Below, piece after piece: positions 45,701 through 55,181 of a stretch of DNA of 64,000 nt. The notes beneath the pieces are model-generated. The model made no database searches and was not told the DNA's origin. It saw only the letters and a program-made list of their open reading frames with translations. Numbering within the stretch: position 1 is the stretch's first letter; the number at the start of each line of letters is the position of its first letter. A program made the position numbers and the translations under genes. The stretch is taken from NCBI GenBank assembly GCA_945643635.1, contig CALZFC010000087.1, positions 1,172,501 to 1,236,500 on the forward strand, written 5' to 3'. Source of the stretch: Allodiplogaster sudhausi. Taxonomy: Eukaryota; Nematoda; Chromadorea; Rhabditida; Diplogasteridae.

Positions 45701-48700
45701 GGACTGACTTCGACGAATTTAGACAACTGATAGAGAATGACGTTGAGTACCCATCTGAGAAGGCAGATCCAAAAAGAAATCCCACAGCCACGCAAACGGA
45801 ATCACCTGAGGAGCTCTCGAATGAAGACGTATTTGAGCCTGTAGACATGAGCGGGTCTGCCCAGACAGCACCCAGACGCGTCCACGATGAACTATTCTGA
45901 CCATTAGTCATGATAATCCCTACATATTTGTTCATTGATGAGCCCCTCAAGAGACTTGAGAAATGCTTTGCACTTTCGAATCACGAAGCTAAAATGATTC
46001 TATAATTGTGCACCTTTGTTGGAATAAAAACATGTTGAAGAAATTTTCAGTTGGTGAAATCAGAATGAAAACGGAAAGCATATGCAAATTTATGGAGCTA
46101 TGAGACGAATAGACATCAATTTTAGATCGATAATATGTTTTTTGGCAGTTTACAAAACATTGCAAAAACTTTGCCCCGAGCGGGCTTCGAACCCGGACCT
46201 CTTGCAAGGTACTTTTAAAGTTGAGTATATTTGCTTAAGTGCATATTCCAAAAATATGTCCTCCTAGAATTCTTTTAAAGATACATCGCATTGTAGCAAA
46301 TTTCACGGGCTTTCTTTCTATGAACAGCTTATCCTCCCCGCGGGGGTTACTTGGTCTGAAAAACCAGAAAAACCATATTTTTAAATCTATTTATACGATT
46401 TTTGCTGCTTAAAAGTTGTTTTCACGAAACGTCACCGCGACCTTTTTTAAAGAGAATACAAAGATCTATAAAACACAAAAAAGAGATTTCAAAAATCTTA
46501 AGAAATAACTGAGATATGGGCATGTGAATTTTAAGCGTAAATCGCTATTATCTCGAAAGAAAATTTTTTTTTCGAAATCACGATTTCACCATTTTAAAGA
46601 GCATGTCGAATAGTACAAATGATCAAGTTTTCATCAATTTTAAAAATCAAAAATTTCCCATTGCAGAGGGCAGATCGACCCTTACAGATAGGCTGTCTTA
46701 AGAGAGCCTCTCATAAGGATCAAGCAGCCCTCCATGGGGGCCTGCCCCGGGGTAAAAATTTTTGATTTGGCTATTCAAAATTTAATCAGGGATACCTATG
46801 CGCACTATAAAGAAAATTAGAAGGTCAAATTTGTTATAAAAATTTTTTCCTTGCCTGGGCATGCAAAAGTAAGGGAAAAGTTTAAGCACACATAACTTTC
46901 TTAAACATCAATCTTTTTCAATTTACTTTTTTTATTGGCATCACCGTTGAATTCTAAACAAAACTGCAATGATGTGTTTCAGTCAACTATTTCATTTTCA
47001 CATCGAAAAATTACTTTTAATATTTGAATTTGACGGTTAAGTACCTTATACTCATTTGTGTGTGGGTGTTATATCTCAAAATATAGAGCATTAAAAACTG
47101 TATAACATATATTCTTTTCGTTTCGTGTAGAGGTCCCGAAGGGGGTAAATATTAGGCTCAAATAGGCGTACCTCGGATATGTAGGATTCAAGGAATGCGT
47201 GAAAAAGAAGTTAAATTCTGGTTCTAACATGAAATGAACCATTTCATTAGATTCAGCACGTTTTGTTTCATAAAACCTCTCTGTCACAATTTCATAAAGA
47301 TATTATATTCCATGAAAAAAACGCATTTTTCGATTTTTCAGCCATTGTCAGAAAATGACCTAAAACTATTCGAAGCGCTGTATTTTCAATGTTTTCAGCT
47401 AGAACAGAATGTGGATCGTACTATTCAGTACGCGACAAAATTCTCTACAACATACATCCATTACATCTGGATAGGGCGTCCCTACCAATGACAGTATCGA
47501 TTTTCCTATGGCGGTCGCGTCAAATCTGACAGATCCGCATTTTCCAACTTTTCGTGCAATCTTAATGTTTTTTACTCATCCAATACATCATTTTGCTCCA
47601 CGAAGCACACTAAGGTCAGAACCGATGTTTGTTTTGCAGATTTCCCGTGGTAAAAACACGCAAAAGGGTTTGCCGAACAGAAAATAGTGACTGATAAAGA
47701 ATGTCCTCTCTATTAATATGAGTTCTGAAAAAAGTGCCCTGAAGTGCTTTGAAAAGTCAATTTTTTGGTGATACATTTCCGCGGCTGTTATTTCTCGTGG
47801 ATTGAACTTATCACCAAATATTATATGCCATTCGATAGATTTCGCGAAGACGAGCAACTATCCCATACATCACGTTATGATATATAGATTGTTTGACCTA
47901 CTTTTTTGTGTTCGAATATTTTGGCCATTGATTTGGCCTTGCCGTCAATTTACACTTTGTGGCGGTTATATTTATTTCGATAGCGCGCAAAAATAGCTAT
48001 CGGTTGATAGGTCAACCTTTAAGATTGGTTTTGGCATTTTCCAGAAATGAATTTTTTAATGTTATTTTGGCCCATTGGTAGTGCACGTCTAATGTCATGG
48101 GTCGCATTTTCGAAGCCGCGCGGGTGCAAACCCTTTTGCGTGTTTTTACCACGGGAAATCTGCAAAACAAACATCGGTTCTGACCTTAGTGTGCTTCGTG
48201 GAGCAAAATGATGTATTGGATGAGTAAAAAACATTAAGATTGCACGAAAAGTTGGAAAATGCGGATCTGTCAGATTTGACGCGACCGCCATAGGAAAATC
48301 GATACTGTCATTGGTAGGGACGCCCTATCCAGATGTAATGGATGTATGTTGTAGAGACACATTCTGTTCTAGCTGAAAACATTGAAAATACAGCGCTTCG
48401 AATAGTTTTAGGTCATTTTCTGACAATGGCTGAAAAATCGAAAAATGCGTTTTTTTCATGGAATATAATATCTTTATGAAATTGTGACAGAGAGGTTTTA
48501 TGAAACAAAACGTGCTGAATCTAATGAAATGGTTCATTTCATGTTAGAACCAGAATTTAGCTTCTTTTTCACGCATTCCTTGAATCCTACATATCCGAGG
48601 TACGCCTATTTGAGCCTAATATTTACCCCCTTCGGGACCTCTACACGAAACGAAAAGAATATATGTTATACAGTTTTTAATGCTCTATATTTTGAGATAT

Positions 48701-49242
48701 AACACCCACACACAAATGAGTATAAGGTACTTAACCGTCAAATTCAAATATTAAAAGTAATTTTTCGATGTGAAAATGAAATAGTTGACTGAAACACTTC
48801 ATTGTAGTTTTGTTTAGAATCCAACGGTGATGCCAATAAAAAAAAGTTAATTAAAAAATATTGAGTTTGAAGCGAGATACATCAATTAAAAAAATACCCA
48901 TACTTTCAACTGTTCACACAATAATTTTTTTTGAAAAAAATTATTAACCATTTAATCTTGCTACTGGGGCCCTGTGCCATGCTTGACTATGTTTTCATAC
49001 TCGAATTCCAACATCTGGACCTGGGACAGGCCCTACTGGAGGCATACAGAGAGGCTCTCTTAATGCCGAAAGGAATTATACGGGGAACCAATGCTTGGAA
49101 CTGACCGGGCGTCCATCTGCACGCAGTGCGATTCCTTGATGCAGTTCTTCAGAGCTTGTCTCAGCCGATCGCACGAAACTCCCGTTGATTTGAGATTCGA
49201 CTCTTCCCCTTCGATCTCGTAATTCGTCTTGGTCAGTGCCAT
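42777..49242 (-). CDS. COA5: COA5/PET191-type cytochrome c oxidase assembly factor
   Basis: Exon 1 (49106-49242) encodes MALTKTNYEIEGEESNLKST then GVSCDRLRQALKNCIKESHC. Exon 2 (42777-42915) encodes SAKECIEAHDGSVPDKCFAL ... FSDCKRSLVDMRSRFRGRNW. They join in phase 2 after MDAR. The twin CX9C motifs and the CKRSxxDxRxRFRGR ending are diagnostic of PET191/COA5, a small CHCH protein of the mitochondrial intermembrane space needed for complex IV assembly. The length is about 91 residues, near the family norm. The single intron (42916-49105, 6.2 kb) is almost wholly mobile DNA: a hairpin at 43152-43302 and two TTAA elements at 43386-46697 and 46702-49059. A pyrimidine-rich acceptor just before the ATG, and ZNHIT1 270 bp upstream on the same strand, suggest it is the downstream gene of an operon. 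Confidence 0.9.
43152..43302. mobile_element. Perfect hairpin element with a tRNA-like sequence
   Basis: Two arms of about 66-68 bp (ttgaatcccgtctgccctgg... and its inverse) flank a loop of about 15 bases, with essentially no mismatch. Each arm tip has a B-box-like ttgaatcccgtc. An A-box-like gcagatggtaagaacgtc lies upstream at about 43085-43102. A tRNA-derived foldback is possible. It lies inside the COA5 intron. Confidence 0.75.
43386..46697. mobile_element. DNA transposon with about 670-bp inverted repeats, TTAA target
   Basis: The termini GACAGCCTATCTGTAAGGGTCG and its exact inverse are flanked by TTAA at 43382-43385 and 46698-46701. The inverted arms extend to about 44055 and 46024 with few differences, including a T-arm/B-box-like motif (ggttcgaagcccgctcgggg) at 43885-43920 and 46171-46207. 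Between the arms is a transposase-like gene (44211-45900). TTAA targets occur in piggyBac and Kolobok elements; the encoded protein does not look like piggyBac. The near identity of the arms suggests recent activity. Confidence 0.9.
44211..45900 (+). CDS. Transposase-like protein, 5'-truncated, with a C2H2 finger
   Basis: Exons are approximately 44211-44257, 44336-44429 and 44477-45900 (in phase). The joined protein contains SVFLRSDQAG/CYKSAATLG, then VGYYFSETQAGKGPCDRMSA and KLRNYVDSEKDVTTPNEILA. I recognise the (R)SDxAGCY and FSExQxGKxxCDR pair from transposon-like proteins of many invertebrates; the Asp and Glu are candidates for the second and third acidic residues of a DDE catalytic triad. 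A C2H2 finger follows (YRCPEETCGAEFLQAHNLER then HLLFGKH), and the C-terminus is acidic. The region that should hold the first catalytic Asp is absent, because only about 150 bp separates the inverted repeat from the first exon. This copy is therefore probably inactive although its main exon is open for 474 codons. Confidence 0.75.
46702..49059. mobile_element. Non-autonomous foldback transposon, TTAA target, same family as its neighbour
   Basis: The termini GAGAGCCTCTC... and their inverse are flanked by TTAA at 46698-46701 (shared with the preceding element) and 49060-49063. The start resembles the neighbour's (GACAGCCTATCTGTAAGGGTC versus GAGAGCCTCTCATAAGGATC). Long inverted arms occupy about 46910-47430 and 48345-48866, with a second inverted block at about 47475-47670 and 48130-48335. 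The centre holds a tRNA-like sequence (48067-48140). Open frames in the arms are mirror images and not genes. Confidence 0.88.
48067..48140 (+). other. tRNA-like segment inside the foldback element
   Basis: It reads as a D-arm (ggcccattggtagtgcacgt), an anticodon-arm-like part, and a T-arm (gcgggtgcaaaccc) at the right spacing. The acceptor stem does not pair well, so it is not called a functional tRNA. Confidence 0.5.
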
Positions 49243-49246
49243 CTTC

Positions 49247-49346
49247 CTCTGAAGGGAGAGATGACTTCTGACTCAGTGAAAGAAGGTATCCAATGCAAGG
49301 AAGCAAGATGGAGTCATCTTTCCGGACGTATAGTCTATGTTTTATT
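49247..49346 (-). promoter_or_regulatory. Possible operon junction between ZNHIT1 and COA5
   Basis: On the minus strand, AATAAA (plus-strand TTTATT at 49341-49346) follows the ZNHIT1 stop. About 90 bp later ctctcccttcag forms a strong 3' splice site at 49249, seven bases before the COA5 ATG, with no donor paired to it. This is the layout of an SL-operon intercistronic region. Confidence 0.55.
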
Positions 49347-49511
49347 AAAACAACAGCGAAATATGTACATGATAATAAATTTTCATTAAAAAGCCGAGCA
49401 GGAAGCACGTGAATACCAATGTAAGAATCGACTACAAAATGATATCTGTATACAAATGTTGGCCCAAGCATACACCCGTTGGCTAAAAGAGTCGTTACTT
49501 CAGTACAAAAT

Positions 49512-50597
49512 TCACGCGGTCCATTTAAGACATCTGAAAAAATCATGTAATAATTTAAAGATGAGAAAAAACAAGTAGCAGATAATTGAGAGAGAACGAA
49601 AAGTGGGAACCTGGTCTCGTGGTGGACTTCTTTACAGCGAATACAACAAAATCTGCAGCCACAACGAATGCAAGTGTACTTGGATGAGAAGCCACAGACT
49701 GAACAGAGACGACGAGAGGGATAGGAAGAGGGAGGGGCGGCTGCTCTCGAGTAAGCACCGTGGGCTCGTTCCCACTCAGCATTCCGAGTCTTTAACAGTT
49801 TCATACTTTCTTTCAATATAACAACAACTGCCATACTTTCTGAATGAAGGAATCCATCTGTTTTCAACCTCACTTTCTTTCCGTTACCGTCTTTGTATTC
49901 ACCTAAATAAACTCCCTTGAAAAGTGCATGCACTCCACTCCTTCGGTATCCCAATGCCTACAGTATACAAGGAATCTAACATTTTCTTCTTCGAGCAGAG
50001 CTGAGAAATTCTTTCGAAAACGCTGCTTGAAGTGCTCATTTCGAAGTTTCTTCTTGATCTTAGCTCGACCTGAGAAAGAAGCTCGCATAATAATTAGTTG
50101 GATACAGACAATAAAGAGTATGGAACCTTCATTAGCAGTATCGGCGGACAGCCGTTTCCTGCCATCGCGGTCCGTATTCGGAGTGCTCGCCACTTCGTGG
50201 TCTTCAAACTTTGGCCGGTTCTTGTGCCACTGCAGCTGTGCGTGAGGATCATCATGAGCATTGTCCTGAAACCAAGACAACTCATCATGAATTACTAAAT
50301 TAAAATTCGACAGACATAAAGAACAAGTTACTGGCGCTATTCTAGTGCGGGGGGGGGGACAAAAAAATTTTTTGCCATTCGAACCAAGTGACTTCGTGCC
50401 GACTTCTAACATCCCAGACAGAAAGAACGTAAACTGAAAACAGATCTAGCAGTAACACTTCAAAAGACCAGTTCAAGGGAAGCGAGTTGACGTCGCAAAC
50501 GTCTCGATCTCATTCCATCGTCCAAGACTTTCAAGGCTTCCGTTGCCCCGATACGAGAAGACTGACGGGCGGTGGAAGAAGAGGCCGTGGCAGCCAT
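49512..50597 (-). CDS. ZNHIT1: ZNHIT1/VPS71-like HIT zinc-finger protein (SRCAP/SWR1 subunit)
   Basis: Five exons on the minus strand: 50469-50597, 50127-50265, 49981-50069, 49611-49789 and 49512-49533, giving about 185 residues. The conserved N-terminal block reads RRLRRQLASLEL/DNAHDDPHAQLQ. The middle NEHFKQRFRKNFSALLEEEN matches GDHFKLRFRKNFQALLEEQN of human ZNHIT1. The HIT finger is YPSRRLCSVCGFSSKYTCIR followed by CGCRFCCIRC, and the end HHETR/CLKWTA completes it from a 22-bp last exon. The protein is a subunit of the SRCAP/SWR1 remodeller that deposits H2A.Z in nuclear chromatin. It is somewhat longer than the human 154 residues through the N-terminus and a linker. COA5 lies 270 bp downstream on the same strand. 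Confidence 0.93.
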
Positions 50598-51016
50598 CGC
50601 CGTCCCGACCATCCTTTTCGCTTACTTCTGCAAAAAAAAAAATCAGATTTCAGATATAAATTTCCATTTAAATATGGGCACGGAAGACACCGCTTTTCAT
50701 ACTCCACAATATAGTGAGATCCATTGTGTATGTGCGCCTTTTCATATTTTTATTAAATGACTTTTTTGAAAATACGGTCCGAAAACTCCTTAGTTAAGTC
50801 TTGATGCCGGCTCTGCGATTCTTGGAAAACTTGGCCGGGAATGATTTGTCACTGCAAAAGTATTTTATTCCTTCATTATTTTGATCGTACCTCTCTTATT
50901 GGAAGTTTTGTCTTTGCATATTGTCCAACTTGCGGCCAATACGCTCTCAAATTTATATATTTTAACTAATTTAGACTTTTTGATCTCTTATAATATTCAA
51001 GTAGGGGTGTTCTAAC
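50598..51016. other. Intergenic region upstream of ZNHIT1
   Basis: AT-rich, with no exon or repeat recognised. It should contain the ZNHIT1 promoter. Confidence 0.4.
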
Positions 51017-52334
51017 CAGGGAACTACCAGAAACCCTAAATTCCAAAAATTCTGATATTTTGCATATGGATAGAGCATCACATTGGATGGTTCGGAATGA
51101 AAAAAATTGGGACCCGAATCCCTCTTGAAAACTTTTTAAATCCATTTAAAGATGCCTGAAATTCTCGTTTTATCTGTAATATGCCACGTTACAAAACGTT
51201 CCAACGCTTGAAACATGAAAGGTCAGCGCAGTTGGTAGCGCTTCCGCCTTCAATTTTTCTGTTGCAAGTTCAATCCCCATGTCTGAGCCAAAGTCTTTTG
51301 CAAATTTTATGCAACTTTTTTGAGGTCGTGGAGTTCTTTTCTATACTTTCTATGGTTTTCTATTTGAATACGGACTTTGTGAAGTGCAATTATCAACAAA
51401 AAAAATTGCTTTGATTGTGTGTCCACATTGTAGGCTGACGGTGACATAGGCCAACGCCTTTTCGTTTTACTTTCCGATCCGACGGGACCAAGACCATCGT
51501 TTTTGCGCTTTAAAAAAGAAATTATTACTTTCGGTCAATGATCCATGATCGGAAAAAGATAATATACAGCCCAAAATTATTTTTTTTTACATATTATTAC
51601 TTGCACTTCAATTAGATAACTATAGAAAGTACGGAAAAGAACTCCATGACCTCAAAAACTTCTATAAAATTAGCAAAAGATGCGAACAAAAAATCTGTAT
51701 GTTCAATGGCTATACAGACTCTGTGAAGTGCGAGGATCCAAATAAAAAATATTTAGCTTGGACCGTATGTACATACATATGTATGTGTATGTATCAGCGT
51801 ACCCAGTGATGTGTGTGTAGCGACAACTCTCCTTATTTTCTTTTCGCCACGGAATGCACGAGTGCGTGTGAGAGTCTGTTCATTCGCAGAACCGTTTCGA
51901 TCCGCATTCCAGACGGCAAAGCGCGGGAATGCACGCTTGCAGAAGTCATATTTTATTTTGATCCTCGCACTTCACAATGTCTGTATGCAAATAGCTAACC
52001 ATAGAAAGTACATAAAATAACTCAAGGACCTCAAAAGCCTTTTATAAAAGTGGCAAAACAATTTCGCCCTCTGGGGCATTGAACTTGCGAACGAAAAATT
52101 GTAGCCGGAAGCGCTACCCATTGCGCCAATGTTTCATATTTTATTTGTTCGAACGTTTTTTAACGTGGTACCTCGCAGATAAAACGAGATTTTCAAGCAT
52201 CTTTAAATGGGTTTAAAAAGTTTTCTAGAGGGATTCGGGTCCCAATTTTTTCATTCCGAACCATCCAATGTGATGCTCTATCCATATGCAAAATATCAGA
52301 ATTTATGGAATTTAGGGTTTCTGGTAGTTCCCTG
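51017..52334. mobile_element. Foldback element with CAGGG ends and tRNA-like arms
   Basis: The termini CAGGGAACTACCAGAAACCC and the exact inverse define it. Each arm carries the same tRNA-like module (51221-51290 plus; 52075-52130 inverted) with a D-arm gcgcagttggtagcgcttcc and a T-arm ttgcaagttcaatcccc. Inside, a roughly 65-bp block (gaggtc.tggagtt.ttttct.tactttctatgg) occurs three times in mixed orientation near 51320, 51620 and 52000. CAGGG ends suggest hAT, but no 8-bp duplication is visible. Confidence 0.8.
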
Positions 52335-52656
52335 GTAAGTGGTACTTCGTAATTCAAAGCCCAATCGATTAGTTCTGTCGGGGGACACGCCCATAATCGT
52401 GGAATGCAAATGAAGGTGGCGCCCGCGTCTCTAAGCTAATTTGCATTGAATTCAGGACCAACTGCCACTGAAGACTCCCCTCTCGCGCTGAAACAGCTTT
52501 CATCCTTTCTTTCCATATGGTTATTTGCTTTTCTAGTAATCTAGTAGGTGTTTTTATTTTTATTATTTATGTCTTATGAGAAAACTCAGTACATTAATAT
52601 AACTGCAGATGATTAACTGAATGTAGTAGCTGTTTGTTAAATTTTTTTAAAGGCAA
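52335..52656. other. Intergenic stretch upstream of the zinc-finger gene
   Basis: AT-rich, with nothing recognised. It probably contains the promoter of the gene starting near 52657. Confidence 0.4.
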
Positions 52657-54523
52657 ATGGTGATGTCTACAAGGGAAGGACAAGGTGATTCAAGTCGTGG
52701 ACATTTTATTCGTTCCCGAAAGGAGGTCGTCCCCACCTTGCCCACTCCCTCCTCAACCGGTCGGTTTCACGTCTTTAGTTGAAAACTTAATTTCTCTTCC
52801 TTGTTGGCCTTGTGAATCTTTTAGAAGTTTCATTTTACAGTTAGTGAGGGGCCGCAGTATGCGTGTCTTCGATGTAAAATTCAGATGGCTTCTATTGAAG
52901 AATTGATTGTTCATCATAATTCTGTTGGTCACTTGGTTCATATATTATTTTATACATTAAAAAAAACATATCTTTGTATTTTGTCTGCTTTTATGTGATT
53001 ACTTTACTGTAAGTGGTCCCTCGAAATAATTAGTTTTTTTTTAATATTATTACTTCTAACTGTTTGAACTTCAGCGCCATGGATGTGGCGGATTGCAGCA
53101 GCCCACTCATGTCCCCGCTTTCAAGGGTTTGTTCTGCGATTCCATGTATCTCGACTGCCTTGACAGGTTCTTATTCTATGTATCAGTTCTTTCTTCGTCT
53201 TCATTACATTTGTTTCTAGTTTAGAGTGAAGATGCCCTGTTTAGTCTTCTGAACCACTTGGATGCGAGTCACGGAGGGAGGGCGAGATTGTTGAATAATC
53301 TGGAACCGAGTGTAATCGAGCGAAGCTTCAGTGTTGTCCACCACAGTTTCACTACTTCAGTGCTGCCTTCTTCCAGTTCTTCTCCCCCTCAACTCGCTTC
53401 TCTTATTAAGAGGAAACCTCCTTTTCCTAGGGTCCTAAACTCTTAATATTCGAAAGGCCTCTTATTTGTGCTAATGCTCAAAGTAGGACGGTAAAAAAAT
53501 GAAACTGGGAATTGTCGCCCTTTCTAACATCCGATTGCCTCGGGCTCTTAATCCGGCGGCTGAAACATCTGTGAAAAAGAGCATGGGAAAACTAGATGTT
53601 AGAAGGGGGTGAAATTTTGAAAGTATTTTTAAAAATTTGGTGACCTGCTTACTTGAAGCGTGATATCAGAATATCCTTTTTTCAGGATGAAAATGTCTGG
53701 AAAGAATGGTTCGTGTCCTGTTTCGCACCGTTTCTCCGCGTTCCAATTGTCTTGGCGAGAAGTGAGCCTTCTACTTCCACATCGAGGTTTTGCAGTGTTA
53801 GATACACGTTTAATTTCATGGATCATTCAGAAATTGTAATATATTCCAGCATGGAACGCGGATTGTCCACCTCCTCGGAAGCTTCAACTGCACCGCCTTC
53901 TCAGACAGTTGCAGTGGTCTCCTCTTCGCAGTCTTCTTCTCCTACTTTGGAATCGCTCGAGCGAGAGCAGATTGGTCAGGATTTTAAAACAACAATGACT
54001 GTACGTGTTTTTGAAAGTACTTTTACCCATATTTATATAACTGCTTTTCATATAGGGATTCGTTCTGCTCCTGTTTTGCCCATGTAAAATGAATTCCGTT
54101 CGATGCTGGAGTACGTTTCTGTGATTCGAAAAGGTGAAGAGATTGAGAAGAGAAGGCAAAGGCGTACAATTCTCGAGAACAGGTCGAATTCACGAGCGAA
54201 GACGCAATCTGCAAGCCAGGTCAGCCATGTTCGGTTGTCTGTCCTGGCAGGAGTGAACTGCCAGGTCAGCCATGTTCGGTTGTCTCTCCTGGCAGAAGTG
54301 AACTGCCAGGTCAGCCATGTTCGGTTGTCTGTCCTGGCAGGACTGAACTGCCAACCCAACCCTTTCCATTGCAGCTCCTGGCTCGAACCTGCGTGGAGTG
54401 TCGCATTGTGTTTGACAATCGATGCATGTTCACTCGTCACTTGCTTGAGCACAAGCAGGGTTCTCATCCATTCAAGTATCTCCACTCCGCCTGTCTCATG
54501 ACTTACGATTCTCTCGCCAAGTT

Positions 54524-54567
<44 letters not shown>

Positions 54568-54967
54568 ACTGCTTTGTAATCTTCATTTGCGCTGTTCGAA
54601 TAATGGATGTCTTTTATAATTCCAATTTATTCCATCCTCTTTCCGAATTCAGACGTGAGAAATGCTAGAGTACGAATTTTAGACTAAATTGTCATTTGGC
54701 ACGTAAACACGGTATCGAAGGAGAAGCTCTGAAGGGAATGCTCGCGCTTTACCAGGTTTTTCTTATTATTTTTTTTTAAAGATTTTTACTTACATGTCCC
54801 ATATAGGGATTCGTTCTGCTCCTGTTTTGCCCATGTAAAATGAATTCCGTTCGATGCTGGAGTACGTTTTAAGCGAGCGGAGGAGGCAATTCCGTCCACT
54901 CCTCGCTCCTCGCATCCCTCTCTTCACTCCGCTTCACTCTTCGTTGATTCTCCGGCTGCCTCGTTAG
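52657..54967 (+). CDS. C2H2 zinc-finger protein, family not recognised
   Basis: Likely exons: 52657-52759, 52841-52935, one near 53076-53126, 53225-53431, 53686-53786, 53850-54000, 54112-54219, 54375-54520, 54683-54755 and 54863-54967. The join from 52935 to the exon at about 53079 is unresolved, so a second transcript could start at the ATG at 53079. Three finger-like units are seen: YACLRCKIQMASIEELIVHH, CVECRIVFDNRCMFTRHLLE followed by HKQGSHPFK, and a degenerate one made across an intron (HSACLMTYDSLAK/LNCHLARKHG). A Ser/Thr-rich part (STSSEASTAPPSQTVAVVSS) and a basic part (GEEIEKRRQRRTILENRSNS) lie between. It is probably a nuclear DNA- or RNA-binding protein. The last exon follows a duplicated intron end, so the true C-terminus is uncertain. 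Confidence 0.65.
54049..54118 (+). repeat. 70-bp segment duplicated at 54800-54869
   Basis: The two copies (catataggg...gagtacgttt) are identical. Each contains an intron end: a catatag acceptor and, about 56 bp later, ctggag before TACGTTT. Both copies lie before proposed exons of the zinc-finger gene. Confidence 0.9.
54217..54351 (+). repeat. Tandem repeat, 45-bp unit, three copies
   Basis: Units at 54217-54261, 54262-54306 and 54307-54351 differ at only a few positions. Each starts CAG/GTCAGCC (donor-like) and contains tcctggcag (acceptor-like). The first overlaps the donor of the exon ending at 54219, so the array forms most of that intron. It is also open in frame, as a 15-residue repeat. 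Confidence 0.9.
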
Positions 54968-54997
54968 ACTTCCTTCTCTTATTTTTTGAATTAAGAG

Positions 54998-55181
54998 CAG
55001 GGAATAAATGGCGAAGTCGACTAGTTAGGAAAACAGAGTAGGTTGTAGGGCTTGAGAGCTAAGGTAAGTAAGGGGGGAGCGTAAAAATAAAATTTGTACG
55101 TTAAATTCTGGGTGGATATGGCTCCGGGAAGGCTCAAAATCAGTATGTGTCTGTAAACTGTGCGGCGCCTATTAAACCCTG
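54998..55181. mobile_element. Probable hAT-like MITE remnant
   Basis: It starts CAGGGAATAAATGGCG and ends CGCCTATTAAACCCTG, short imperfect inverted ends like families A and B. The flanks attaagag and gtaaagat agree at only five of eight positions, so it is old or wrongly bounded. Confidence 0.5.

Noticed and set aside
46082..48702. Several 60-90 codon open frames that occur twice in opposite orientation
   Set aside because: They are mirror copies in the inverted arms of the two TTAA elements. Identical frames on both arms, with no splice logic, show they are terminal repeat DNA.
51221..51290. Functional tRNA gene
   Set aside because: D-arm and T-arm motifs are present but the acceptor stem does not close, and it is part of a foldback arm repeated at 52075-52130.
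51009..52342. 8-bp target duplication for the CAGGG foldback element
   Set aside because: Flanks gttctaac and gtaagtgg do not match, so hAT membership was left as a suggestion only.
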